From: Gonapodya prolifera JEL478
Lineage: Eukaryota > Monoblepharomycota > Monoblepharidomycetes > Monoblepharidales > Gonapodyaceae
Length of the DNA stretch: 64,000 nucleotides
Direction: 5' to 3'
NCBI GenBank assembly: GCA_001574975.1
Contig: KQ965804.1
Span: 1 to 64,000 of the forward strand
Shown here one piece after another: positions 1 through 10,551 of this stretch. How positions within the stretch are numbered: the first letter of the stretch is position 1; each line of letters opens with the position of its first letter. A program made the position numbers and the translations under genes. Below the pieces are notes generated by a model, which was not told the origin of the DNA, did not search any database, and worked only from the letters and a program-made list of their open reading frames with translations.

Positions 1-1165
1 GCCTTACATCATTTCACAGGTGCATCTTGCATCAATTTAAGGGGTGGGTGGAGCAATTTACAGGGTGGGGGCACTCTCCAGGGTGGGGGGTGTAAAAAAC
101 GTGACACCCTGAACACAGTTCTCTTGACCCATTAGTAGCCTTCAAAGCCTGAATAACAACAACTTTGTGGCATTCTTTAATCTTCTATGCCCAAATAAAG
201 ATGATCGGAATACATTTCCTGCAGGATACTCAAACCCAAGATATACTTCAAACTGCATCAGGTCCCAAGCTTACAAAAGTTCTTGACAATGTCCCCAGAC
301 TGCACAATTATCACAATACAGACACTATGTAATAAAGAATTCAATTCAGGAGCCCATCTGCTTGTGGGATGCTACACAACCTAGGTGAGCTGCACAAGCC
401 TGTAATCTGCAGGAATGTGTATGTGTGATCAAATATACATAACAGTTGTACTGTGCATGGAACTCACCTGCCGGAATGTGATGCCAAACTTAGGGCACGT
501 CCTGCAGGTGTGCACATCTAAACCCGCGGCCACAGTAGTGGCACAGCAGCTAATACCCAACACTCATACTACTCTATATATTCCACATTAGTGGATGTCC
601 AGTGTGACATGGGAGTGTTGTTGGTTGGCAAGCGGCTTGGTATTCTGTTCCAAGATTCAGTGCTTCAGATCTGGCAGCAACACCCACAATGACAAAGGCC
701 AGGAGAGCACAATGTAAGCAAGGTAATTTGTGGAATTGACTGTACATACAACAGTAACCAGGGCATGTTTTGCCCAGCAAAGAACCATTTCCAAGGTGTT
801 ATCACTTCTTTGCTAGACCTCCAATCCCTCCACCCAAAAGGGAAAATACCTCACCTAACCATTTGTCTGTACTGTGCCAGTCTTTCCCTCAATAATCCAC
901 CAAACGTTATGCAATAGTGTGTTGCCTGCTTTTTAGAATGATTCTTCCCATTGTAGATAAGGTCATGCAAACCATTGGTGGGTGAGGAAAGAGAACAAAG
1001 TTGTTCCACTCAGCATCAGGGTTGGTTTTCCAAAGACTTTGCACAGCTCATCGTTGAAATTGTTGATTTATATGAACATGTGCAGGACCACAATGCAGAA
1101 CAGTCGTGGAATATAAAAAAAAATATTATTTATATATTTAGATTGGTACACCGCATCTCAATTCG
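1..1165. other. Non-coding stretch with a short G-rich inverted repeat
   Basis: No reading frame here can be supported as a gene. At 79-111 a 7-base arm (CAGGGTG) is matched by its exact reverse complement at 105-111, and the flanking DNA repeats a GGGTGGGGG-like motif (about 40-90). This could be the end of a degenerate mobile element, but no partner end or transposase is visible. The rest is AT-rich with no clear structure. Confidence 0.4.
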
Positions 1166-1239
1166 GGGTCATTAGATCAGTGGATTAGATCATCTGACTA
1201 CGAATCAGGGGGTCGCAGGTTCGAATCCTGCATGACTCG
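1166..1239 (+). tRNA. tRNA-Arg (anticodon ACG)
   Basis: The 74-base sequence folds as a full cloverleaf. The acceptor stem pairs GGGTCAT with ATGACTC with one G-T wobble, followed by a discriminator G. The D stem is GATC/GATC, the anticodon arm is TCTGA-CTACGAA-TCAGG with anticodon ACG, the variable loop has five bases, and the T arm is GCAGG-TTCGAAT-CCTGC. The T arm carries an intact box B. A T4 run at 1242-1245 can serve as the RNA polymerase III terminator. There is no intron. Box A deviates at one position. It decodes CGN arginine codons. Two damaged copies follow directly. Confidence 0.88.
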
Positions 1240-1245
1240 CATTTT

Positions 1246-1362
1246 GTTAGATCAGTGGATAGATCATGTGACTACGCGACTTGCACTTTGTTAGATCAGT
1301 GGATAGATAATCTGGCTACGTACGAATCAGGGGGTCGCAGGTTCAATCCCTGCACGGCTCGT
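1246..1362 (+). pseudogene. Two decayed tandem copies of the tRNA-Arg gene
   Basis: Directly after the intact tRNA its sequence recurs twice. The first copy (about 1246-1289) keeps the D arm and start of the anticodon arm, then stops. The second (about 1290-1362) keeps D arm, anticodon arm and T arm, but carries a four-base TACG insertion in the anticodon region and has no 5' acceptor strand able to pair with its 3' ACGGCTC. Neither can form a normal cloverleaf. The arrangement fits tandem duplication followed by decay. A T4 run follows the second copy at 1364-1367. Confidence 0.75.
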
Positions 1363-1747
1363 CTTTTGGTCTTTTCGAGTCGATGGGAATACAACCCGGT
1401 CGTTGCTTTTTCACTTCTTGAGACTATCTTTTTCTTTGTTGCTTGTTCGGATTGCTGTACTCACTGCATTGGTTTTAGTATCATACATGACACTGCCTGC
1501 CCGCCAAGTGCAACCTCACGCCCATTCTTCAATCCATACTGCAATTATGCCCCATCCCCACTCACTTCCCTCAAAGCATAGAATGGGAAACTCCAACATT
1601 ACGATTTATTCGTTCCCCAACATCACATGCTCATGATTAGAAACGCCAAAGCTACAACTGCGAGCATCAAAACTATCAAGGGAATGCAATTACCCGCGTA
1701 TTGGCCAGCAACGCGCCAAGTTATTGATGCGATCCAAACCATCACAA
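1363..1747. other. Intergenic, nothing recognised
   Basis: This stretch lies between the tRNA relics and the stop codon of the minus-strand Zn2Cys6 gene. It must hold that gene's 3' UTR. No other element was recognised. Confidence 0.5.
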
Positions 1748-3357
1748 TCACGCGGCACCATTTTCTACGGCTCTGTATCCGCCGAAGTAAGGCTCGTTAG
1801 CACCAAGGTATGCTTCGCCGGAGACTGGGTAGGAGAACGACGAGTAGGGGTATCCCATGTTCGGAGGCGTCGGCGCGTAGCCAACATGTGCCCGCGGTTG
1901 GTGGTGGTAGAAGGGTTGTCCGCGGGAGTCTGTTCCGATGGCCGCAATGGGAGGAAGATAGCCCGTGGGAGGGTATGCGCCGACCGGGTAGCCTCCTTCG
2001 CTGAAGGCAGGAGTGTATCCATAAGCCGGCTCATGGAAGTACCCTCGGGGTGCGTGGTATTGCGTTTGCGCAGTGGCGAAGTGATGAGTTGTGGGGGATT
2101 GGGAAGAAGTCCGTAGGTGGTGGTGAACGTCGGGAACATGAGAAGCTGAAGAGTGGTGAGGAGTGGGGCTCCAAGTGGTCAGAGAAGGATATGCGTGTGA
2201 CTCTGGCAGTGGAGTTGCCATTGGTGGGGGCGTCGCCAGCTCGGTGATTTCTCCGTCTTGGCCTTTCCCAGTCATCAATGCAGCTTCGAGTCTCCTCAAT
2301 TTGCGAACGAGGCTCGATGCGGATCCCTTTGGCGGACCTCGTTTGAGCATCGTGGTGCGGTAGTGGCACTGGGTGTTTCTCCGAGTACATCGCGAGCATT
2401 GTGGTTGGCCATCGCACTTGAGCTTCCGTGCACGACACTGATCACAGGCCTGCAACATAAACCAGATAGAGGTATGAGCGGTCGGCATTGGAAACATAAA
2501 ACATGTGGTATGTACCTTAGTGACATGTTTGATCCGCCGCTTGTGACTTCCATGCAATGAGTTTGCATCGTCATCTGATAGAACGGTTCGGTCCAAAAAT
2601 TACTCATGCATTCAGTGGGATAGCGGACTCACCCTGCTTGACGATCGCATCCGGAGCGCCGTCGTTCCAGTACGCTTCGACGGCTCCTTGCCCCTGAGGA
2701 CTTACTGCTGCATCACCTGGGGAAGAGGTGGAACTCGCACTCCTCGATCGTCCATGCATTACATTCGGCTCATCAGGTCGTCCCCCACTTGGATTCATCA
2801 TCATTGCAGGAGGATTTATCGATGGTTCTGGGAACGGGATGTAATACTGGGACATGTCAAAAAGTTTCGAAGGTGGCGGGAGGAGGGGAGGGTTCAGTCC
2901 GAGTTCAGCGGTTTGAGGGAGTGGGGGCGCGAGTTCCGGATCGGACAGAAGGGACTTTGTCGAGGGGAGAGGTCCATAGTTGAGATGATACGCTGAATGG
3001 AGTTTAAGTATCAAACATTCCGACAAAGGGTGCCAAACTCCATGTCAGCCTACCAGACTGAGGAGCGGACATAGTTGAGGCCCCGTAACGGACTACACCA
3101 GAAGGTGAGCCCGTTTCCGCTGAAAGCGGTGGTGATGGCAAGTGCGGTGATTTGGGTGGCTTGGGAATTGCCAATTCTGTCAGTTGGGTCGGCCTCCCTT
3201 GAGCAAAGGAGAGCGCCGATGCAAAGTCGGGCTGATGAGAAGAAGTGGTTCTGGTCTGCAAGGTGTCTGCGTTCATGCTTCGTTCCAGACGAATCGGGGA
3301 CCGTTTCTTTGAAGCGTTGAAGATAGGGTCTTTGGTGGCTGTGATTGATGCGATCAT
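1748..3357 (-). CDS. Zn2Cys6 binuclear-cluster transcription factor
   Basis: A predicted fungal sequence-specific nuclear regulator. Four exons close in frame to 474 residues: 3357-3054, 2992-2633, 2574-2516 and 2449-1748. The 59-base third exon ends with the basic stretch KRRIKHVTK just before the cluster. The zinc cluster begins exon 4 (ACDQCRARKLKCDG, then CSRCTRRNTQC), with exact spacing C-x2-C-x6-C-x5-C-x2-C-x6-C. It is followed by a KRGPPKG linker and a short basic/leucine segment (LVRKLRRLEAAL) that may dimerise. The cluster is central, whereas it is usually N-terminal; about 240 mostly Ser/Pro-rich residues precede it. The tail is rich in Tyr, Pro and Gly. No fungal middle-homology domain is visible. 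The start is the first ATG in the open frame; a further upstream exon is possible. Targets are unknown. Confidence 0.85.
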
Positions 3358-4235
3358 GGAGAGAATAAGGCGTGTCCCGCGGAGAGAGCGTGTAGCGTCG
3401 CCGTGCAGCAGACAACTCACATGGCGGGGTTGGACTGCGGTTGCCTCGGAGCAGCCTGTTATTCCAATAGTTCCGAGTCACCTGGCAGGGCGCAGCGCAG
3501 TGTGATTTTTCGCAGGGGAAGCGAGCGTGGGCAGCGTCGAGCGAGCGAGTGCGACGGCGGAGTTGCAGCGGAATGAAGTTGATGGCCGTTTGTTGCCTCA
3601 AGACCGACTTGTTGTGCCGAACCCTTTTTGAAAAAAAAAGGACGGAGTTTCGCTGATTCCCCGATTCTGGAACATTTTACATCTGCACAGAGGCTGAATT
3701 GAAATGTGCACAGTGCTTCACTTGTCCTCAATCGATAGAAAAGTATATTTACCAGAATTGCATCGTGCTTGTCGATTACTTTCGCCACTTATTCCAAATT
3801 TTCGCTATCAAACACGTTTTAAAAATATATGCTTCCTACTCTCTGTAGTTAGACAGTAATCCTGCACTGGAATGATGGATGGGTGGAAACGCACGGATTA
3901 TCTGTTTATGGAACCGAGGAACCCCACCCGCAAGGGACCGGCATTTCGCCCACTCGCAACAACTCAAATTCATGTACTTAGTGAACACATCAACTTCAAT
4001 TCACGTTTGTGCCACATAAATCTCCACATTCATGTGCACCTCAGTGCAAACCGGAAAGGGTTTAGGCGGGCCAAGACAAAAAAAGCAAAAAGAGAGGCGC
4101 CACGAAAATTGGTAACTTTTATTCATTATTCACAAACGAGCGTGGTACATTATTATTTGCAATTCGAGTAAAAGAGTGGCGTCCTGCTGGGTGGACGTAC
4201 AGTTTTCGGTCGGAGATTCAAGGTTGAGTTCCTTC
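3358..4235. other. Intergenic: promoter of the Zn2Cys6 gene and 3' flank of the PP2A gene
   Basis: About 880 bases between the start codon of the Zn2Cys6 gene and the stop codon of the PP2A B'' gene, both on the minus strand. It contains an A-rich run near 3625-3640 and AT-rich stretches near 3720-3850. No convincing conserved coding frame was found. Confidence 0.5.
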
Positions 4236-7200
4236 CTACTTGCTCCCTCTGGATGTTTGGCCCTTGTGATTAGTTTGTTCCACACGGCTCTGTTCCTTCT
4301 TCTTCGAGTTGTCCATGCGGTCATCAGAGGCTTCGATCATTTCCTCGTCATTTCCCACATCCGCCACCTGTACAGACTCCAACTCGTCGTCCTCATCACT
4401 GTCGCTCGATCCAATGTATCGTCCATTAAAGTTCCCCCCTCCCCCATTCCGATGCCCGCCGTTCCCACTGCTTGTTCCCCTCGTGCTCCTGGCACCTCTT
4501 CCTTCGACGTCAAACAACACCTTGCGGGCTGCCGACGCAGCACCGTTCCGCACCGACCGCGCCTGAGCTGCTTGCCTTTTTGCCTTTTGCGCGGCTATTG
4601 CTGCAGCGGCGGCGGCGGCAGATTGTTGCTGCTGTTCCTCGTAAGCAAGGAGCTCATATGTGCGCTCCGCAAATTTGTCCCACCCGCTTCAGGTCAAACA
4701 TGGAATAGAGCAGAAACCCAATTAGTCTTCAAAATCTCTGAGTAGCGACGTGTACTGGCTCACATTAACTTCACACGTCCCGCCCCCCCTTTCTTTTCCG
4801 CAATCCACACCTCGTCTTGCTCACGGAAGCTTGGCTCCATCCTGTGAACGTGCACATCGTACCTCCTCCAATCAAAAAGAAAATTGAACAGTAGACCGGC
4901 ATTTCGGCATCGTTTGAGATCCGCCAAGGTCAAATACGGTCGGTGCGGTGAAACTTGGGCGAGGTCCAAAAGGTTGCATACAAAGTCTGGGAAGGACCAA
5001 ACCTCGTTGCAGAACGTGGCAAACCCCGAGTACATCCTGCGCCGAACGATAGAATTGAATCTGAGGCACAAGAAAGTAGAGAGGTTCGCTAACTCACCGT
5101 TCCCTTTGCTCGTCGTAGAAATATTTCAACTCGTGCAAGCTCAGCATGCCATCGCCATCCGTATCCAAGCAGCGAAACCAATATTCAATGGCAGGAGGAG
5201 TATTTTTGTCTTCCACGGACAAAATGAACCCTTCGGAAGTCAAAGAAAGTTTGTGAGGGATGAGCTCCGACAATGGGAAGTGGTGGACCTCAACTTACAG
5301 ACAAAGTCCCTGTACTCAAATTTGGCTTCTTCCCATGTGTCTTCGCTCTCATTGCCCTCCTCGCCCTCCGCGGCAGCCAAGTCCTCCGCAATCGCCTCAC
5401 TCGCCTCTGCGTCTCCCTTCTTCCAGCCCGTGAACCATGCCCGTGGCACTTTTCTGGTCTCCGCGAGTGGTGTTGATCCTGCAGGAGCAGTCTTTGGAGC
5501 ACCACGACGGCCGTACCCTTCCACCACACGACGCATCACCCGACGAGTGATCCTGCAGCCATCGTATGAAGCAAGCTGAGATCCCGATATGACCATATCG
5601 TGGTCGGTGTCAAGTTCCCAAAATCGACAATATATAACATAGAAATGTTTGTATGAAAAAGGATCGCGCGTCTGATGATGGGGTTCACAAAAGATTTACA
5701 AAAACGCCAATGGCTTCGTCGGTTGAAGCAATCAACTCACCGAATTAACATCCTCTTCTTGCTCTAGATTGCGCAACACGTCCAAAAATCCAGACTTTCT
5801 CCAGTCCGACAACGTCATTCTAAGACAACTAATTAGAACAAACCTTGTTTATTCATCCAGTTAACTGGCATCACGTACCTTTCATCTCCACCACGTCCCT
5901 TTCCATACCACACTCTTGCAACTACCGTGTCGACGTAGCGGGCTTGGAAAATGGGCATATTCGCCAGAAACTCCAATCCTGGATGCGCTCTCACTACGTC
6001 TTGAACGACAAGATCAAGATTATGGGGGAGAATATGGCTCGGAAACCGTAAAGCCCTCGTTGCATTTGATCTCGATGCTTGCGAGGCGGTGCCAGTCGGA
6101 ATACTTCCAAGAAGGTAGAACGACAACATCGCGGAATCGTGAGCGTAGGGAAGGCATAATTCCCACATCCTAGAAATATGTTTCAATAGAGAGAAAGACC
6201 CCAAAAAACAAAGCGATGAGTCATTTCAGATTAATCGGGGCATTCGAAGTTTCTTCATTCACCTTAGAGCCCCCTTCCTTCCGACTCCGTCCTTGTCTCC
6301 CGGAGATCCCGTCCCATTTTCCGCCCAAGTAGCAAACCTCATAAGCGCGCCAGCCATATATCTGGGTAGACCCATTATTCGTGCCAAAGGTGCCAAATCA
6401 GCTTCCTTGGACGCCCTCCTTTCACTTCCAAGCATTCCAGGAACGCGAAAAGTCTTCTCAATGCAGGCTGAAACATCTGTATGAAGTCGAGATCGCTCAT
6501 CGGACTGGAGTGGGGATGTTCCAGGAGGAAAGTGAAACCGCGGGACATGGGGTGACTACGGCAAGATTCAATTGCAGATTAGAGTTGGTTCGAAAAGCAA
6601 AAAAAAAAGGGTATCCTCAAAGGCAGCGAAACCATCGCGCGCCCGAATGTGATGACGTGCACGTCGAGTTGCGAAAACTTACCAGGTTCACAGCACTGTC
6701 CTTTTTTTCGAATGATTCCGAGATCAGAGCTGCTCGTGAGCCAGCGCCACCTATAGAGCTTTCTGACTGAACGATTACTCCCTGCAGCAGGGGCGGAGAA
6801 GCGGATCCACGATTCTTTCCTTCACGGGCTGGGTCCCACATTGGAGTTCCCAGACTCTCAGCCCTCCCAATTCCTAGCCCCATATCCAATTCAGTTGTTC
6901 GACCCAGTGCAAGTCCTAAACTTGTCAAATTGACTCTTCCGACGCCATTGTCAGGTGGGTTTCCGATGGTGGGGGAGTCCGGGTCACGCTCCGGAAGAGA
7001 ACCGCTCTCTGACACGTCAGAGGTACGCTGCAAGGGACGAAATGACCTTGGCGAAGTCGCTTTTGTGTCGATGTGCATTGACTCGGACGCTCCCAGGGAG
7101 AGGTATGATTTCTGGTGAGGAGGAGAGCCGGGCATCTGCATGGGGGTCCCTTCAAACGCCGCAAAGGGCGAAGTTGGAGTTGATTTGGCGACCATGTCAA

Positions 7201-7864
7201 TGGGCGCGTGTTCACGGAGAAGGTACGACGTGCCTCCAGAATTATTGGGTGTGATTGGATCGATCAATCGTCGCGCCGTTGTTGGAGACACTCCAGGGCT
7301 AGGCCGGGGAGAATTACCCGGAGACGTTAAACGTAAACGTGATGGTGAAGCCGCTGATGAAGGGAGCTCAGGCTGCGGTTGTGCGAGAGCAAGGTACAGC
7401 AATGGACTCGGCATTCTCGCCTCCAAAACTGGTGAAGTTGGAACGGGTGAACGAGATTGAGCCATGCTTATGCGAGCTCCTTGCATTGGAGAGCGAGGAG
7501 GCGACATGGAAATTGTGTCTCCCGTCGTTCCCCGCGGAGGAGTTCCATGAACCTGGGGAGTCAAGTGTCCAGGCGAACGACCGACAAGGGGAGGAGACGT
7601 AGTACGCGAAGGTGGCTGTGAGGAGGCCAGAGAGGGGGACGAAGATGAAGAAAGTCCTGGGCTCAGTTTGAGGTGAATCTGGGGAACCGGCGATGACGCG
7701 GTGTCGGGATGGAGTTCGCGCGCGTTCGTTGGGTCCCGCGACTCTCTGGGGTCTCGAGTCACTCGGTTGAGTGTAGACACATCTACCGCGGAGTTCATGA
7801 GCGATAAGCAACTGGATTGGACTGCTTGTGATAATGGTTCGTGCTGCTTGTCAGTGTGACACAT
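4236..7864 (-). CDS. Serine/threonine phosphatase PP2A regulatory subunit B'' (PR72/PR130 type)
   Basis: A substrate-targeting, Ca2+-responsive regulatory subunit of PP2A. The first exon (7864 to about 6680) encodes about 390 Ser/Thr/Pro-rich residues with many SP/TP sites, comparable to the long N-terminus of PR130. The conserved core follows in short exons: HVPRFHFPPG; an RMWELCLP segment; VVRAHPGLEFLANMPIFQARY; FWELDTDHD (first EF-hand); EYWFRCLDTDGDGMLSLHE (second, canonical EF-hand); YSGFATFCNEVW; LTLADLKRCRNA; and WDKFAERTYELLAYEE. The first EF-hand has Gln at position 12, so it may bind Ca2+ poorly. An acidic and basic insert of roughly 55 residues lies between the EF-hands. The C-terminus adds a Gln/Ala-rich helix and a Gly-rich acidic tail. 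Start at 7864 is the longest ATG; 7798 is an alternative. Confidence 0.92.
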
Positions 7865-8256
7865 CGAAATCCGAGTCAATCATCCCGAAAACGCTGTCCA
7901 TTCTCTTTGAAAACACTCACACTTTGGGCAGCGATACGGTTTTTATCCGTTTCCCGCTCTCAATCGGTTACACAACAATTCCCGGGGCTCGGTATCAGTG
8001 GACCACCAAACACGCTTCGGTGACTTGGATAGCGATTCTCCAACACAAGGGGACCGGCAACAAACTTTTCCGACGTTGGCGGGCGAAAGGGGTATTCGAA
8101 GCTGAGGAAAGGGTTGGTTCAAACCTTATAACCCCAAATCGGGCAAAATGCAGTAAAGTCGCAAGTTGGACCATTTAAAATCTTAAATTCGATCGCCAGT
8201 AAATCAAATGCATATGCTATGCTTGCACCGAAGGATAAAATAACTTCAATCAGATT
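7865..8256. other. Intergenic: PP2A B'' promoter
   Basis: About 390 bases between the PP2A B'' start and the SLMAP-like stop codon, both on the minus strand. No separate gene or repeat was recognised. Confidence 0.5.
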
Positions 8257-9797
8257 TCACGACTTTCCGCTCGATCCACCACCAATTATTTGCCACGACT
8301 GTGTTAGAACCAAAGCAATTGCCATTCCAACGCCAAGTTGGACAAGAGCGGGCCACGGCGATGGCGCTTTCGTTTGGGGAAGGTTCCCGGCCTGAGTACG
8401 GGACTTGATCGGTGAGCACAAGACGTTGATTGAAGCACAATGAAAACACGTTATATCCACCGTCTGTAATGCACCCCCTCCGCTTTCTTCTTCCAGCTTG
8501 GAGGTCGAATCCCCCGGTCCCGTCACATCCGAGTCTGCAAGGAGGTCTGCGATGCCTCTCCGACTCTTGTCACCCGTTCTCGGAGGCGTAAGAATACCAG
8601 GTGCATTCTGGTAGGACATGGTTGACACACAAACGCCACCGAACCTGCATGAGTCGCCGCAGTCACCAATCCAACATCAACTATTTCAACTCACAACAAC
8701 CCTATTCTCCAAATCCCTCCGCTCCGATTCCCACCGATCCTCTCGAATCTTGGCCTCTGCGCGTTCCTTCTCCAGCATGAGTCGTACGCGCTCAAGTTGT
8801 CGCGAATCCTCGGCACGGTCGCGGTCAGCTCGGTCTGCCCGATCTTGGGCCGCACGGAGCGAAAGCTGAGCATCGTCGAGCTCGCGTTGCACTGCGGGAG
8901 GAATCGAAGCCTGATGGTTGTCAAAGCGTTGTTAAAATGGAACATGGACATAGGTGACAGTAGTACACCGAAATCTCACCGGTCCTGCGGCTTCTACAAA
9001 CTCCTGAATCGCATCGAGAGCAGCATTGAGTTTATCCAGTTGTTCGCATGTCATGAGAGCGCGGGATATGTTTTCCTGCGGAATGATCATTGAAAGGTCA
9101 CAGAAGGAAAGCTCACCACAGAAATCTTGACAGCCTCACCTCGACCAACGCCATCACCTGGACCACATCCCCTGTCATTGTAATCTGTTCGACGGTTGAT
9201 TCGACGCGGACCTTTGCGGAGACCTTCTTGTACATAACTTTGGATAGGGCAGCTGTCGATAACCACTTGAGGGCACGCCTGTCGCTCTCCACCCACTTGT
9301 AGTCCCGTCCTCGTGACAAATATCAATACCAAAGTCCAAAGAGTCCCCCGTCCGCAACTCGCGCGGCGTGCTCGTGGCGCCTTCTTCGCTGAGCCGACCC
9401 CCATTCACGAACGTGCCTGGAAGAACGTGAGCGGTGGTTTGGTAGCAGGAGTTTTGTCACATATTGCTCGCGAAGACGTCGCGTTGGGCTGGAAGGCTCA
9501 CCATTGGAAGAACCGACGTCCTTGATATATACATGTCCGCCATCGGCCCATATCTCGGCATGAGCTCTACTCAGCACTTTCGATTCGAATATTGCGTTGT
9601 CCTTTCAATCGAAAATGGGTGTTCCTTGTGGAAACGTGGGCGGGGAAAGTTGGGATGCTCACGGTTGCGGGGGAAACCTTTGGGGAAGCTTTACGCCCGA
9701 CTTTCACAGGCGTTTCCCGCAATTCGATCCGCTTGGTCGAAAAGGTGTCATTGGTCGGCTCGAGGATGAGGAAGACTGGCGTCGAAGCGCCCTTCAT
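8257..9797 (-). CDS. Tail-anchored FHA-domain protein, SLMAP/Vps64/Far10 family
   Basis: Predicted phosphothreonine-binding adaptor anchored in the ER or nuclear envelope, as in the STRIPAK/Far complex. The N-terminal FHA domain is split by introns: [28 protein letters not shown], then [25 protein letters not shown], and [13 protein letters not shown]. This order (VGR, SRxHA, SSNG) matches SLMAP. A coiled-coil segment rich in Glu, Arg and Ala follows (about 8890-8690, [20 protein letters not shown]). The protein ends with one hydrophobic stretch ([15 protein letters not shown]) close to the C-terminus, a tail anchor. Start at 9797 is preferred because an in-frame ATG at 9848 lies only four bases from the uraD stop; 9797 also places the FHA strand where SLMAP has it. 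Several joins between 9320 and 9100 and near 8460 are uncertain. Confidence 0.83.
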
Positions 9798-9852
9798 ACC
9801 GAGTGTTCGATGGTGTTGGCCGAACTGAAAGGTGCAAATCCAACTCATAAAG

Positions 9853-10470
9853 TTACGACAGCAATAGTTTCTTTATTCTATCCCGACCAATGTCGCACAT
9901 ATCGCGCAATCCCCTTGCCATTTCGTTCTCCTTTGTCCTGTTTGGATCTTGCACCGCGTCTGCGAAAATAGGAACTATCTCCCGTCGTGGCCGTCCAGCA
10001 ACGAAAATGACAAATTTGAACCCAAAACGGGCTTCATACTGTCCATTCAGCTGCATCAATTTTGCATTGACCTGCTCGTCCGGATCCTGGGTGGCAGCGG
10101 CATCTGATGTTGCAGACGATACGTAGCCCTGCTCCTTCAAAGACATTGCCGAGAGAACCTTCTTTGGCTCACCGAGGCGGGGATGAGCATTGATGATTTC
10201 GACCTTCTGTTCCCATTTGCATTGGGGCAGAAGTTTGGTCTGGAAGTCATCCACGAGAGCATACCAGGAAAGAGGTGGCTGCGAGTGGCGAACGTGATTG
10301 GAGAGAAGTTGAAACAGTGTTTCTGACCGCTCTGATGATGATGAGACGGTCAGTGCGGAGTTCAGAGATGCGGACGAGAGACTCGCACCGAATATGAGGG
10401 AGAGAGCGGACTCGACGTCGCCACTGGACAGAGACGCGATGGAAGAGACCTCCGGCAGCGCGACGCTCAT
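9853..10470 (-). CDS. uraD: OHCU decarboxylase (2-oxo-4-hydroxy-4-carboxy-5-ureidoimidazoline decarboxylase)
   Basis: Last step from urate to (S)-allantoin: stereospecific decarboxylation of OHCU. An intronless frame of 205 residues, normal for the family. It contains the catalytic-region motif INAHPRLGEPK followed by SLKEQG, matching the family's HPxL and S-x-x-E-Q pattern, and the C-terminal YEARFGFKFVIFVAGR block with the usual helical end. ATG at 10470 (MSVALPEV) is chosen because it gives the family length; the frame stays open upstream into the neighbouring gene. No obvious PTS1 is present at the C-terminus (ends LLLS). It is divergent from the allantoinase gene, which acts on its product. 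Confidence 0.92.
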   Translation of the reverse strand: MSVALPEVSSIASLSSGDVESALSLIFGASLSSASLNSALTVSSSSERSETLFQLLSNHVRHSQPPLSWYALVDDFQTKLLPQCKWEQKVEIINAHPRLGEPKKVLSAMSLKEQGYVSSATSDAAATQDPDEQVNAKLMQLNGQYEARFGFKFVIFVAGRPRREIVPIFADAVQDPNRTKENEMARGLRDMCDIGRDRIKKLLLS

Positions 10471-10551
10471 GGCTTGGTAGATAGCGGGATCAAATTGGCG
10501 CCGACGACGTCTGGAGTTGACCGCAGCACGACCCCACACTCTCGCTCTCCA
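10471..10551. promoter_or_regulatory. 81-base shared promoter of uraD and puuE
   Basis: The two ureide-pathway genes start back to back with only 81 bases between their ATGs. It contains one GATA core (10480-10483), the type of site used by fungal nitrogen regulators, and one inverted CCAAT box (ATTGG at 10494-10498), the site for the HAP2/3/5 complex. Each is short enough to occur by chance, so function is an inference. Confidence 0.45.

Noticed and set aside
574-780. Minus-strand frame with CCMYSQFHKLPCLHC, reminiscent of a SWIM zinc finger of MULE transposases
   Set aside because: The leading CxC spacing is wrong, the frame is under 70 residues and no transposase core lies nearby. Too weak to call.
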